This document shows positions 35,219 through 43,329 of a stretch of 55,136 bases of DNA, piece by piece. The stretch spans positions 1-55,136 of the forward strand of contig JAFLCO010000003.1 of assembly GCA_017303535.1 (NCBI GenBank). Reading direction: 5' to 3'. Every line of letters begins with the position of its first letter. Within the stretch, counting starts at the first letter, position 1. The position numbers and the translations under genes were made by a program. This DNA is from Planctomycetota bacterium (lineage in GTDB: Bacteria > Planctomycetota > Planctomycetia > Pirellulales > PNKZ01). The notes beneath the pieces are model-generated. The model did no database searches. It saw only the letters and a program-made list of their open reading frames with translations, and was not told the DNA's origin.

Positions 35219-36631
35219 ATGACCGCACGTCGCACCGCACAAACCATCTGGCTGCTCGCGCTGCTCGCCGCATTCGCCCCGGCGACGGCGTTGGGCCAAG
35301 CCGCCTTGCAACGCTTAGAGCGTCAACTCGCGCAACCCGGAGTTCGCCCCGCCGCGCAAGCCACCCCCTCGGCCGTTGATCCGGCTCAGCCCGAACCGCC
35401 GAAAGCGGGCGACCTTCCGCCGGCCCCCGGCGCGGAGCCCGGCTACCTGGGAATCATCGCCGTCGATCACGATACCCAAGGTCGCGGCGTGCGTCTGGTA
35501 GACGTTTTGGCCGGCGGTCCCGCGGCGCTCGGCGGACTCAAAATCGGCGACCTGATCACGAGCATTGATGGTACGGCGATCGCCGACCGCGCCGCGATGG
35601 CCGAGGTGATGAAAGATCGCGTGGCCGGCGAGCAAGTGACGTTCGTCGTGCTGCGCGACGGCGAAGTCGCGCGACTCGACGTCATGCTCTCAAAGCGTCC
35701 GCCGCCCGAAGAGCGCCGCTTCGCCAACTTCGGCACCATCGGCGTCGACACGACGGCCATCGGCGGGGCGCCGTTACCCGGTTCCTCCACTAACTCACCG
35801 ACCATCCCACAGCCGCCGCAACCACAAATGCCGTCGATGCCCGCGCCATCGGCTTCCGGCGCGGCACCGCTTCCCGCACCGCAAGTCGCCTCGGTTTCGC
35901 CGGCTCCGGTGAAGGTGCCGGAGAACTCGCTCCCGACGCCGAAGGTTACCGCGACACAACCTCAAGCGAGCGACTTGCCCGCACCCGTCGTGGTGCCGCA
36001 ACCGAACATCGATGTTGGCCCGCTTGCCCCCAGCGGGCCTGTCGCTCCGAATGGTCCGGTCGCAACGGCCGCGCGGACCGGCTTGCTCGGCATTCGCACG
36101 GCCCGCGTCACGCCCGAGTTGCAACTCGCGCTGAATCTGCCCGAGCCGCGCGGAGCGCTCGTCGTGGAAGTTCGCCCCGGTTCACCGGCCAACGTCGTCG
36201 GCATCCCGGTCGAAGCTGTAATCGTCGCCGTCGATGCCGAGCGCGTGAACAGTCCCGACGACTTACTCGCCGTGGTCCGCGAGCGAGGCCCCGGCGCTGA
36301 AGTACGATTGAGCTACTACCGCTACGGCCAACTCTACGAACGCCGCGTGAAGCTCGAAGCGCCGGTCGAAGTTGCGCCGCCGATCGAAGGACCCTTGATG
36401 GTCGCTCCGTCAACCGTTGCGCCGAATACTGTCGCGCCGAATACTGTCGCGCCGAATACTGTCGCGCCGAATACTGTCGCGCCGACGGTCGCCCCGCCGC
36501 AGGAACCTGCGACGCCGAGCGCCGCAGCGGAAGCTGAACTCCGTCGCGAGGTCGCCGAACTCGAGCGCCGCTTGGCCGACCTCAAGCGGCAGCTCGATGC
36601 GAAGCCCGCCCCGGCGGACAAGAAGAACTAG
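35219..36631 (+). CDS. secreted protein with two PDZ domains and a coiled-coil tail
   Basis: 470 residues from ATG 35219, with GGAG 8 nt upstream; the frame to 34838 overlaps the GNAT gene and is a shadow. The signal peptide ends near ATALGQA. The first PDZ (about 73-165) has GYLGI and GGPAALGGLKIGDLITSIDG; the second (about 283-370) has LLGIRTARVTPELQ and PRGALVVEVRPGSPANVVG. Between them lies a Pro/Ala linker. After the second PDZ a 15-bp minisatellite encodes APNTV units, then a C-terminal coiled coil (LRREVAELERRLADLKRQLD). No protease domain is present, so it is likely a PDZ scaffold or regulator of a periplasmic protease. Confidence 0.85.
   Translation: MTARRTAQTIWLLALLAAFAPATALGQAALQRLERQLAQPGVRPAAQATPSAVDPAQPEPPKAGDLPPAPGAEPGYLGIIAVDHDTQGRGVRLVDVLAGGPAALGGLKIGDLITSIDGTAIADRAAMAEVMKDRVAGEQVTFVVLRDGEVARLDVMLSKRPPPEERRFANFGTIGVDTTAIGGAPLPGSSTNSPTIPQPPQPQMPSMPAPSASGAAPLPAPQVASVSPAPVKVPENSLPTPKVTATQPQASDLPAPVVVPQPNIDVGPLAPSGPVAPNGPVATAARTGLLGIRTARVTPELQLALNLPEPRGALVVEVRPGSPANVVGIPVEAVIVAVDAERVNSPDDLLAVVRERGPGAEVRLSYYRYGQLYERRVKLEAPVEVAPPIEGPLMVAPSTVAPNTVAPNTVAPNTVAPNTVAPTVAPPQEPATPSAAAEAELRREVAELERRLADLKRQLDAKPAPADKKN
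36421..36480 (+). repeat. 15-bp minisatellite, 4 exact copies
   Basis: The unit GCCGAATACTGTCGC occurs four times in tandem (36421, 36436, 36451, 36466) with degenerate partial units on both sides. It encodes repeated APNTV within the PDZ protein. Confidence 0.95.
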
Positions 36632-36635
36632 CCGC

Positions 36636-36836
36636 ATGGACCCGCACGGCCTGAAGCTCTGGCTATTGTTCCTCGCGACCTGGGTCACGTTTTGGGCCAC
36701 GGCCGGCGCGATCGTCTGCCACAAAGTCCGCGGCAAGGGGAAGCAGGGAGCCCTGGCCGGCGGCGTGCTCGCCATCATCGGCATCATGCTGGTCCTGCTC
36801 AGCGAAGACCCGCCGAGCGAGACGAAATCGCCGTAG
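36636..36836 (+). CDS. small two-helix membrane protein
   Basis: 66 residues from MDPHGLKLW, starting 4 nt after the stop of the PDZ protein, so probably translated with it. Two hydrophobic helices (LWLLFLATWVTFWATAGAIV and ALAGGVLAIIGIMLVLL) are joined by a basic loop with GKGKQG, and a short tail follows. No family recognised. It may be a membrane partner of the PDZ protein. The frame in the annotation to 36417 overlaps the minisatellite and is not credible. Confidence 0.7.
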   Translation: MDPHGLKLWLLFLATWVTFWATAGAIVCHKVRGKGKQGALAGGVLAIIGIMLVLLSEDPPSETKSP

Positions 36837-36870
36837 TTGCCGATTTGCTTTCGAGAGTTTTTGTCGACGA

Positions 36871-38880
36871 TCAGCGTTTCGCCAGCGCCGCGATGATCGC
36901 GTCGACGTCGTACACGCAGCCGCCCCAAGTTCCGCCCCCTTGAGCCTGCAGGGCCGCCCAGAGGCGCGTGTCGTCGGGCAGGTCGTCGTCCGGTTTTAAG
37001 TCGCCGCGACTGGGGCGTTCGCTCAAGATCATCGCGCCGACTTCCGCAGTGAATCGACGTTCGACGCCCACCGGATCGCGCTCGCCGACGAAGTCGACCG
37101 CGCCGACGAGTTTGTTGCGATCCACGATGATTTGAATAACGTCGCCGTCGCGCAGTTTGCCGAGCGGACCGCCGGCCAAAGCTTCCGGCCCGACATGCCC
37201 GATGCAGGCCCCCGTGCTGACGCCGGAAAAACGGGCATCGGTCACCACGGCGACTTCGCGCCCGAACGATAGGTGCTTAAGCGCCGAAGTGATCTGATAA
37301 ATCTCCTCCATGCCCGAGCCCATTGGCCCGCGCCCGCACAGGACGAGCACGTCGCCGGGACGAATCGGCTCGATCGTCGTCGCCCCTTTGGCCCCGACTC
37401 CCTTAATCGCCGCCACGGCGTCTTTCTCACGCGTGAACACGCGCGCCGGCCCGGTCTTGCGATAAACGCCGTCAGCATCGACCACGCGGGCATCAATGGC
37501 CGTGCTCTTGATGACCGAGCCTTCCGGCGCCAGGTTGCCGCGCGGAAAGCAGACGGTGCTGGTGAGCCCGCGCTCGCGTGCCCGGGCCGGATTCATAATG
37601 ACGTCGTCGGGATCAACGCCGTCTCGAGCGCGGAGCAACTCGCGCAACCGAGCGCGGCGTTCCGATTTCTCCCACCACGCGAGCACGTCGCCCAGCGGAA
37701 TGCCGGCGGCCGTGAGGACGTCGAGATCGAGCAAACCGAGCGTTCGTAGATGGAGCATGATTTCCGGAACGCCACCGGCGAGAAATACGCGGACCGTCGG
37801 ATGGCCCACCGGGCCGTTGGGCAGGGCATCGACCAAACGGGGTGTCTTGCGGTTGACGTCGTTCCAATCGTCGACCGTCGGGCGCCGCAAACCGGCGGCA
37901 AACGCCACGGCCGGCACGTGCAACAGCAGGTTTGTACTGCCGCCGCAGGCCGCGTGGACGGTCATCGCATTGCGCACCGCGGCGTCGGTCAGAATGTCGC
38001 TCAGCTTCATGCCGCGACGCGTTTGCTCAAACAGCGCTCGCGCGCTGCGCCGGGCCGCGTCGAGCCAGATCGGCTGCCCGCTGGGTGCGAGCGCCGAATG
38101 CGGTAGCGCCAATCCGAGCGCTTCCGCGACGACTTGGCTCGTCGCCGCCGTTCCCAAGAATTGGCAACCGCCGCCAGGCGACGCGCACGCGCGACATCCC
38201 AGGGCCGCGGCGTCTTCGAGCGAGATCTCTCCGTGAGCGTAGCGGGCGCCGATCGATTGGATCTTGCCGGCGTCTTCCCCTTCGGTCGGCGGCAACGTTA
38301 CGCCGCCGGGCACCAGCACGCACGGCAGCGAATTCGCGCCGGCCAGGGCCATCATCATGGCGGGCAGGCCTTTGTCGCAGGTCGCGACACCGAGCACGCC
38401 CCGGCGCGTCGGCAGGCTGCGGATGAGCCGGCGCAGCACCGTGGCCGCGTCGTTGCGATACGGCAGGCTGTCGAACATGCCGGTCGTCCCTTGCGAACGC
38501 CCGTCGCAAGGATCGCTCACGAAGGCCGCGAACGGCACGCCGCCGGCTTGTTTCAACTCGCGGGCCGCTGCCTGCACCAAGAGCCCGACTTCCCAGTGCC
38601 CCGTGTGGTACCCGAGCGCGATCGGCGTGCCGTCTTCCGCGCGGACGCCCCCTTGCGTGCTGAGCAACACGAATTGCGGTCCGAGCATTTCTTGCGGCGG
38701 CCAACCCATGCCTGCGTTTTGCGTGAGGCCGAACAAGTCGCCGCTCGGCGCGTCGCGTAGCATCTCCGGCGTCAGCGGCAGCGATCCTTGCGGACCGGCG
38801 GCGCTCGTGGTGACGTCGAACAAGTCGACGCCGGCGGTTGCGGGAGTTTCGAGAATGTCGGAGGTGGTGAATTGAGGCAT
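36871..38880 (-). CDS. IlvD/Edd-superfamily dehydratase, YjhG/YagF (xylonate dehydratase) type
   Basis: 669 residues. The N-terminal domain has [39 protein letters not shown], and [25 protein letters not shown], where Cys residues fit the iron-sulfur ligands of the family. The C-terminal beta-barrel has [12 protein letters not shown] and [28 protein letters not shown], a classic superfamily signature. Length and order resemble the YjhG-type sugar acid dehydratases better than IlvD (about 560-615). In the context of ilvN and ilvC it could do the dihydroxy-acid step, but I favour sugar acid substrates. It is the last gene of the minus-strand run. Repeat G precedes it. Confidence 0.88.
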   Translation of the reverse strand: MPQFTTSDILETPATAGVDLFDVTTSAAGPQGSLPLTPEMLRDAPSGDLFGLTQNAGMGWPPQEMLGPQFVLLSTQGGVRAEDGTPIALGYHTGHWEVGLLVQAAARELKQAGGVPFAAFVSDPCDGRSQGTTGMFDSLPYRNDAATVLRRLIRSLPTRRGVLGVATCDKGLPAMMMALAGANSLPCVLVPGGVTLPPTEGEDAGKIQSIGARYAHGEISLEDAAALGCRACASPGGGCQFLGTAATSQVVAEALGLALPHSALAPSGQPIWLDAARRSARALFEQTRRGMKLSDILTDAAVRNAMTVHAACGGSTNLLLHVPAVAFAAGLRRPTVDDWNDVNRKTPRLVDALPNGPVGHPTVRVFLAGGVPEIMLHLRTLGLLDLDVLTAAGIPLGDVLAWWEKSERRARLRELLRARDGVDPDDVIMNPARARERGLTSTVCFPRGNLAPEGSVIKSTAIDARVVDADGVYRKTGPARVFTREKDAVAAIKGVGAKGATTIEPIRPGDVLVLCGRGPMGSGMEEIYQITSALKHLSFGREVAVVTDARFSGVSTGACIGHVGPEALAGGPLGKLRDGDVIQIIVDRNKLVGAVDFVGERDPVGVERRFTAEVGAMILSERPSRGDLKPDDDLPDDTRLWAALQAQGGGTWGGCVYDVDAIIAALAKR

Positions 38881-38902
38881 GGCGGCGATGGAGGATCTTT
38901 GT

Positions 38903-38955
38903 GCGGGCGTAGCCGCAAGCGTTATGCGCGGCCCGACGCTTGCGGTTACGCCCGC
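38903..38955. repeat. hairpin repeat G
   Basis: GCGGGCGTAGCCGCAAGCGT (38903-38922) and its inverted copy (38936-38955) match 19 of 20. Located just upstream of the dehydratase start. Confidence 0.85.
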
Positions 38956-39000
38956 CCTTCGAAAGAAATCGCCGCGCAGATAGTTTACCAGACGCGGAAC

Positions 39001-39882
39001 TTAAGCGTCGCTCGTCGCCGCCGCCCCGTAAAACGCCTGGGCCGGCAACGACGTCCGCGTCTTCACAAGCTCGACGATCGCGTCTACCTCGGCGTCTGCA
39101 AGCGGCGCGACGAACGACTCGGCCGGTCTGCGGGCCACGGTGTAAATCTGCACGAGCTTGAGTTTGCCGCCGGCCGCGGTGATTTCGTTGAGCCGGTCGC
39201 AAAAGGCGTCGAGTTCGGCGGCCGACGGCGGTTCGCCGGCCACGCGCATGAACAAGGCCTGAATCACGAGCGGCCGCAGTCGCGCGGCGGCCGTGATGTT
39301 GTCGACGATCTGCTGGAACGGGATCGACGTCCGATCGACGAGCTTGAAGTATTCGGCCGTGCCGGCTTCGAGCTTGGCCCAAACTTCGCCATTGTTGGCG
39401 TCGAGAATCGCGAGCCCGCGCTCGACGGTGGGCCGATGAAACATACTCGCGTTGGTGATCAGTACGAGTTTCACGTCGTCGAGCCCATGCTTCCGCTTCA
39501 ACTCCGCACAGGCCGCGATGATTTCGTCGAAATTGCGGTAGGTCGTCGGTTCGCCGTCGCCCGAGAAGGCGATGTCGTTCAAACGCCGCAAGTGCGGCGG
39601 CGTAGCGGCGAACTTGCCGTGAGCGAAGAGTTCGCCGGAAGCAACCAGCGCGAGCATGTGGTCCAACTCGTCGAGCAGTTGCCGCATATCGACGAACTTC
39701 GTTTCAGCGGCCGAAACGCGATCGACTTGGCAGTAGATGCAATCGAAATTGCAGACCTTGTCGGGATTGAGATTCACCCCGATAGAAACCCCGCCGCTGC
39801 GGCGGCTGACGACCGGATAGACGAAGCGGTTCGTCTCAAACGAGCGAGGATGCGAAGTAAAGAGCGGCAAGGCGTCGGACAT
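39001..39882 (-). CDS. radical SAM protein
   Basis: 293 residues from MSDALPLFTSHP (39882). The CxxxCxxC cluster motif is C44-N-F-D-C48-I-Y-C51 in LNPDKVCNFDCIYCQVDR, and the GDGEPTTYRNF segment resembles the glycine-rich SAM-binding part of small radical SAM enzymes. The C-terminal helix bundle is ordinary. Reaction unknown. The longer start at 39939 would draw its first 13 residues from the dispersed repeat H and is rejected. Same strand as the ilv genes but spaced about 120 nt from both neighbours. Confidence 0.85.
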   Translation of the reverse strand: MSDALPLFTSHPRSFETNRFVYPVVSRRSGGVSIGVNLNPDKVCNFDCIYCQVDRVSAAETKFVDMRQLLDELDHMLALVASGELFAHGKFAATPPHLRRLNDIAFSGDGEPTTYRNFDEIIAACAELKRKHGLDDVKLVLITNASMFHRPTVERGLAILDANNGEVWAKLEAGTAEYFKLVDRTSIPFQQIVDNITAAARLRPLVIQALFMRVAGEPPSAAELDAFCDRLNEITAAGGKLKLVQIYTVARRPAESFVAPLADAEVDAIVELVKTRTSLPAQAFYGAAATSDA

Positions 39883-39903
39883 GATCGCCTCCCGCATCTC
39901 TTT

Positions 39904-40006
39904 ACCACAGAGACACAGAGGCACTGAGAAAACATTCAAAGTCGGCGAGCAAAGCCGCTAATCGCTTCACTCAATTTCTTCTCTGCGTCTCTGTGCCTCT
40001 GTGGTT
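39904..40006. repeat. hairpin repeat H, copy 1
   Basis: The arms 39904-39930 (ACCACAGAGACACAGAGGCA...) and 39976-40006 (...CTGTGCCTCTGTGGTT) are imperfect inverted copies with a 46-nt spacer. The right arm lies beside the stop of the next gene (40014). A second copy is at 43173-43268. Confidence 0.85.
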
Positions 40007-40013
40007 CAAGTAA

Positions 40014-40316
40014 CTAGAGCTTGCGCAGCCGCGAGAACTCGTCCATCGTGACCGTGGTCAGCGAGCCGTCGGGCAGCCGCAGCACAATCAGGTCGCAAAA
40101 GGCTTTGTCGTCGAGATTGCGGCGGAAATGCAAACCTTGCCGGCGGCGTTCGAAGCGTTCGACCGTGCCGACCGTGGTCGTATTCCAAACCTTCAGACCG
40201 ACTTTGATCTCGTGCGTGACCTCGACCCGATCGCCCGGCTTAAGGCTATTCACCTCGTCGCGCGTGGTGACATCGGTGCGTTCCGTAACGGTGGCTTCGG
40301 TCGCGTGGTTGAGCAT
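40014..40316 (-). CDS. small conserved-looking hypothetical protein
   Basis: 100 residues, MLNHATEATVTERTD. A two-strand pattern follows: NSLKPGDRVEVTHEIKVGLKVWNTTTVGTVERFERR (a KOW-like beta-hairpin spacing) and DLIVLRLPDGSLTTVTMDEFSRLRKL. It could be a small beta-barrel. No family is recognised. The start is uncertain; a start a few codons downstream is possible. It lies between the ilvC and radical SAM genes on the same strand. Confidence 0.6.
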   Translation of the reverse strand: MLNHATEATVTERTDVTTRDEVNSLKPGDRVEVTHEIKVGLKVWNTTTVGTVERFERRRQGLHFRRNLDDKAFCDLIVLRLPDGSLTTVTMDEFSRLRKL

Positions 40317-40396
40317 ATCCGTATTGTTTCCACTCGCACGAAGAAATCAAACTGTCAGCCGAAACGCCGCTTGGCGACGGGAAATGGGGAGCCTTC

Positions 40397-40427
40397 ATTC
40401 CCCACTCCCCACTCCACATTCCCCACT
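40397..40427. repeat. repeat C arm at the ilvC stop codon
   Basis: The stretch 40397-40427 is a run of CCCCACT heptamers that matches the right arm of the pheS-pheT hairpin (2115-2145). On the minus strand it begins about 4 nt after the ilvC TAA (40433-40431). Confidence 0.8.
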
Positions 40428-40430
40428 CGC

Positions 40431-41435
40431 TTAAACTTCCTTCGCCTTGATCCAGCTCATCAGCCGACGAAGTTGCTTGCCGACGACTTCGATCGGGTGG
40501 TTCCGTTCGCGGCGACGCGTGGCCTTGAACGCCGGGGCGTTGGCCTTATTTTCCAACAGCCAATCGCGGGCGAACTGGCCGCTTTGGATTTCGTGAAGGA
40601 TCTTCTTCATTTCCTTCTTCGTCTCTTCCGTCACGATCCGCGGGCCGCGCGTGTAGTCGCCGTATTCGGCCGTGTTCGAGACGCTGTAACGCATGTAGTT
40701 CAAGCCGCCCTGGTAGAACAGGTCGACGATCAACTTCAGCTCGTGCATGCACTCGAAGTAGGCCATTTCCGGTTGGTAGCCGGCTTCGACGAGCGTCTCG
40801 TACCCGGCCTTCACCAGCGCGCTGACGCCGCCACAAAGCACGACTTGCTCGCCGAAGAGGTCCGTTTCGGTTTCTTCCGCGAACGTCGTTTCGATCACGC
40901 CACCGCGGGTGCCGCCGATGCCCTTGGCGTAGGCCAACCCGATGCGGCGGGTTTCTTCACTCGCGCCGGCGCTCAAGGCGATGAGGCACGGCACGCCGCC
41001 CCCCTTCTCGAATTCGCTCCGCACCAAGTGGCCGGGGCCTTTCGGGGCGACGAGCAAAGCGTCATGCCCGGCCGGCGGCTCGACCTGGCCGAAGTGGATG
41101 TTGAAGCCGTGCGAACACATCAGAATCGCGCCCTTTTTCAGGTTCGGGCGGATGTCGTTGCGATAGACGTCTCCTTGCACTTCGTCCGGCAGGAGAATGT
41201 TGACGACGTCGGCGACCTTCGTCGCTTCCGCGGCCGACATCGGCTTAAAGCCGTGGCTCACAGCGAGGTCGTAGTTCGGGCTGCCCGGGCGTTGGCCGAT
41301 GACGACGTTCAAGCCGGAATCTTTAAGGTTCTGGGCTTGAGCATGCCCTTGGGAACCGTAGCCGATGATGGCGATGGTCTTTCCCTTAAGGGCGGCGAGA
41401 TCGGCGTCTTTGTCGTAAAAAATCGTGGCGGGCAT
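40431..41435 (-). CDS. ilvC: ketol-acid reductoisomerase
   Basis: A 334-residue class I enzyme. The NADPH-binding loop [17 protein letters not shown] is clear; [26 protein letters not shown] (active-site region), [23 protein letters not shown] and the all-helical C-terminal domain ([51 protein letters not shown]) are all present. It isomerises and reduces acetolactate-type intermediates in the valine/isoleucine/leucine pathway. It follows ilvN on the same strand; ilvB is not in the window. A hairpin-repeat arm (repeat B) lies immediately upstream and repeat C immediately downstream. Confidence 0.97.
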   Translation of the reverse strand: MPATIFYDKDADLAALKGKTIAIIGYGSQGHAQAQNLKDSGLNVVIGQRPGSPNYDLAVSHGFKPMSAAEATKVADVVNILLPDEVQGDVYRNDIRPNLKKGAILMCSHGFNIHFGQVEPPAGHDALLVAPKGPGHLVRSEFEKGGGVPCLIALSAGASEETRRIGLAYAKGIGGTRGGVIETTFAEETETDLFGEQVVLCGGVSALVKAGYETLVEAGYQPEMAYFECMHELKLIVDLFYQGGLNYMRYSVSNTAEYGDYTRGPRIVTEETKKEMKKILHEIQSGQFARDWLLENKANAPAFKATRRRERNHPIEVVGKQLRRLMSWIKAKEV

Positions 41436-41448
41436 GAAAGTGTTCGCG

Positions 41449-41475
41449 GTTCAGGGTTCAGGGTTCAGGGTTCGC
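41449..41475. repeat. repeat B heptamer arm upstream of ilvC
   Basis: A run of GGTTCAG heptamers, as in the left arm of the pheS repeat (1507-1524), here without an inverted partner nearby. It lies 14 nt upstream of the ilvC ATG. Confidence 0.8.
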
Positions 41476-41531
41476 TCTATCTATTTAGCCGCGGAGCTCG
41501 CCTCCGCGCTTGTCTGTTTTCTTACGCCGGA

Positions 41532-42032
41532 CTACGCATTCACTTCCGCCGGCTTCGCACATCGCACCATCGCGATGCGTCCGCTGCGGACGAGTTCCTT
41601 GATGCCGTACGGCCGCATCAATTCGATGAACGCGTCGATCTTTCGTTCCTGGCCGGAGATTTCGACGATCACTTCCGCGCCGCCGATGTCGACGATCCGG
41701 CCGCGGAAAATGTCGGTTAGTTCCTTCACGGCTGAGCGTTGCGTGCCGGGCTCCGCGGCGACCTTGATGAGCATCAGATCGCGCTCGACGTAGTCGCGCG
41801 AGCTGATGTCGTCGACGCGGACGACCGTGACGATCTTGGCGAGTTGCTTCCGGACCTGCTCGAGAATCGCGTCGTCGCCGACGATCACGAACGTCATCCG
41901 GGAAAACTCGGGGTTTTCCGTCGCCCCGACCGCCAGGCTGTCGATGTTGTAGCCCCGCGACGCCAGCATGCCCGAGATGTGCGCAAGCACGCCGGGTTGA
42001 TTCTGGACCAGGGCCGACAACACGTGACGCAT
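41532..42032 (-). CDS. ilvN: acetolactate synthase small subunit
   Basis: 166 residues from MRHVLSALVQNQPGVLAHISGMLASRGYNIDSLAVG (42032), an unmistakable ACT-domain start of IlvN/IlvH, with GGAG 6 nt before the ATG. A second ACT-like half follows (DLMLIKVAAEPGTQRSAVKELTDIFRGRIVDIG...). It regulates acetolactate synthase with valine feedback. The catalytic subunit gene ilvB is absent from this window. The longer frame to 42134 has no similarity to the family. ilvC follows about 96 nt downstream. Confidence 0.95.
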   Translation of the reverse strand: MRHVLSALVQNQPGVLAHISGMLASRGYNIDSLAVGATENPEFSRMTFVIVGDDAILEQVRKQLAKIVTVVRVDDISSRDYVERDLMLIKVAAEPGTQRSAVKELTDIFRGRIVDIGGAEVIVEISGQERKIDAFIELMRPYGIKELVRSGRIAMVRCAKPAEVNA

Positions 42033-42194
42033 GACGATCTCCGAAAAAATGGAAACTACTAGGATAGTCGCGACGCGGAGAGTCGACAAGGCGGGCCCGC
42101 CGGAGGTTCGCGCGGCGAAAACAGGGCAAAACACGCGACTTTTGCCGCTTCTGCAGCCGCGGGTGCATACCCTCGGGTTGTGCGCCGGCGCGGG

Positions 42195-42229
42195 GTGCCG
42201 CAGGTATCCACCTGCGGCTATTGAACGGA
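42195..42229. repeat. dispersed hairpin repeat A, copy 2
   Basis: It matches the reverse complement of 344-378 with two mismatches. The copy includes the last three sense codons and the TAG (42220-42218) of the aminotransferase gene, so the repeat contributes the protein end. Confidence 0.85.
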
Positions 42230-43162
42230 CATGTTAAGTCGCGCGGCGTACGACTTCGCCTGGGCCGCGAAGTCGAGCCCCACCCGCTGGGTCAGAGCGT
42301 CGCGCAACCGCCGCGTCGTCGGCCCGATGAGGCCATCGCCGAGCGGTTGCTTCTCCAACGTTCGGGCATGCAGCACGCCGATGCTTGTCGAGGTGACGAA
42401 CACCTCGTCGCACCGCAGCGCGTCGCCGAGCGTGATGTCCGTCTCGCGAGCCGGCAGATTCATCTCGGCGGCCAGTTCGAGAATCGTCCGCCGCGTAACG
42501 CCCGACAGGATGTTGCGCGTGGTCGGCGTCAGCAGCTCGCCGTCGCGCACGAAGAACACGTTGCCCGTGGTCCCTTCGGTCACATAGCCGTCTGGATCGA
42601 GCAGCAGGGCCGTCGAGCCGGCAAGCTTCGCTTCGGCTTCGAGGTTCGCGAGTTGGTAGTGAACCCGACTTCGGCACTTGATGCCGGCGCTCAAGAGCTC
42701 ATGCGGCAGCGAACGCTGATCGGGCACGATCAAGTCAACGCCGGTCTCATACGCCGGCGCGAGCCGCGCCATCTTTTCGGCCAGCGGATAACAGGCGACG
42801 ATCACGGTCGGCCGCAGTTCATCGGCCGCGAAGTGCGAACGGAAGCCGGCCGCCGGTCCGCGCGAGACTTCATGGAGGATCGTCCATTCGACGTCATCGG
42901 CTTCCGTCGGCTGATTGCGGCCGAGCACTTCGCCGGTGATCTCCTCAAGCTGCGCTTGCGAGAGGCCCGGGTCGATCCGCAGCGCCGCCATGCTGTTCCA
43001 GAGCCGATCCAAATGATCGCGCAACCGAAACGGCCGGCCGTGATAGGTGCGCGTCACTTCAAAGGCCATGTCGCCGACCTGCAGCGCGCTGTCGAAGATC
43101 GACACCCGCGCGTCGCGCTCGGGGATCAATCGGCCGTTGAAGTAGCAAACACGCTCAGGCAT
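42218..43162 (-). CDS. class IV aminotransferase (branched-chain or D-amino acid type)
   Basis: 314 residues. The PLP lysine is Lys162 in GIKCRSRVHYQLA. The class IV pattern continues through EAEAKLAGSTALLLDPDGYVTEGTTGNVFFV, with the phosphate-binding residues further on (LSGVTRRTILELA, VFVTSTSIGV). Such enzymes include IlvE and Dat; which one is not clear, but the location upstream of ilvN and ilvC favours the branched-chain amino-acid transaminase. The last codons are part of repeat A. On the other side repeat H precedes it. Confidence 0.88.
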   Translation of the reverse strand: MPERVCYFNGRLIPERDARVSIFDSALQVGDMAFEVTRTYHGRPFRLRDHLDRLWNSMAALRIDPGLSQAQLEEITGEVLGRNQPTEADDVEWTILHEVSRGPAAGFRSHFAADELRPTVIVACYPLAEKMARLAPAYETGVDLIVPDQRSLPHELLSAGIKCRSRVHYQLANLEAEAKLAGSTALLLDPDGYVTEGTTGNVFFVRDGELLTPTTRNILSGVTRRTILELAAEMNLPARETDITLGDALRCDEVFVTSTSIGVLHARTLEKQPLGDGLIGPTTRRLRDALTQRVGLDFAAQAKSYAARLNMSVQ

Positions 43163-43172
43163 ACGTCAATTT

Positions 43173-43268
43173 CACCACAAAGACACAGAGGCACGGAGAA
43201 GAGAAGAATGGTTGCAATCTACTTCTCTTTTTGTCCCTCTTCCTCTGTGTCTCTGTGCCTCTGTGGTT
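43173..43268. repeat. hairpin repeat H, copy 2
   Basis: Left arm 43173-43205 (CACCACAAAGACACAGAGGC...) and right arm 43221-43268 (...CTGTGTCTCTGTGCCTCTGT...). Related to 39904-40006. It lies upstream of the aminotransferase start. Confidence 0.85.
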
Positions 43269-43275
43269 GATCCGA

Positions 43276-43315
43276 CCCCTCACCCCCGGCCCCTCTCCCG
43301 CAAGGGGCGAGGGGA
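43276..43315. repeat. repeat I, copy 1 (CCCTCACCC/CCCTCTCCC type)
   Basis: CCCCTCACCCCCGGCCCCTC-type hairpin, a kind of palindrome known from many bacterial genomes. A second copy is at 45557-45605. It is next to the coiled-coil gene stop. Confidence 0.75.
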
Positions 43316-43329
43316 GCCAAACCAGGAAA

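Noticed and set aside
39883-39939. Upstream extension of the radical SAM protein
   Set aside because: Its first 13 codons come from repeat H; a start at MSDALPLF is more natural.
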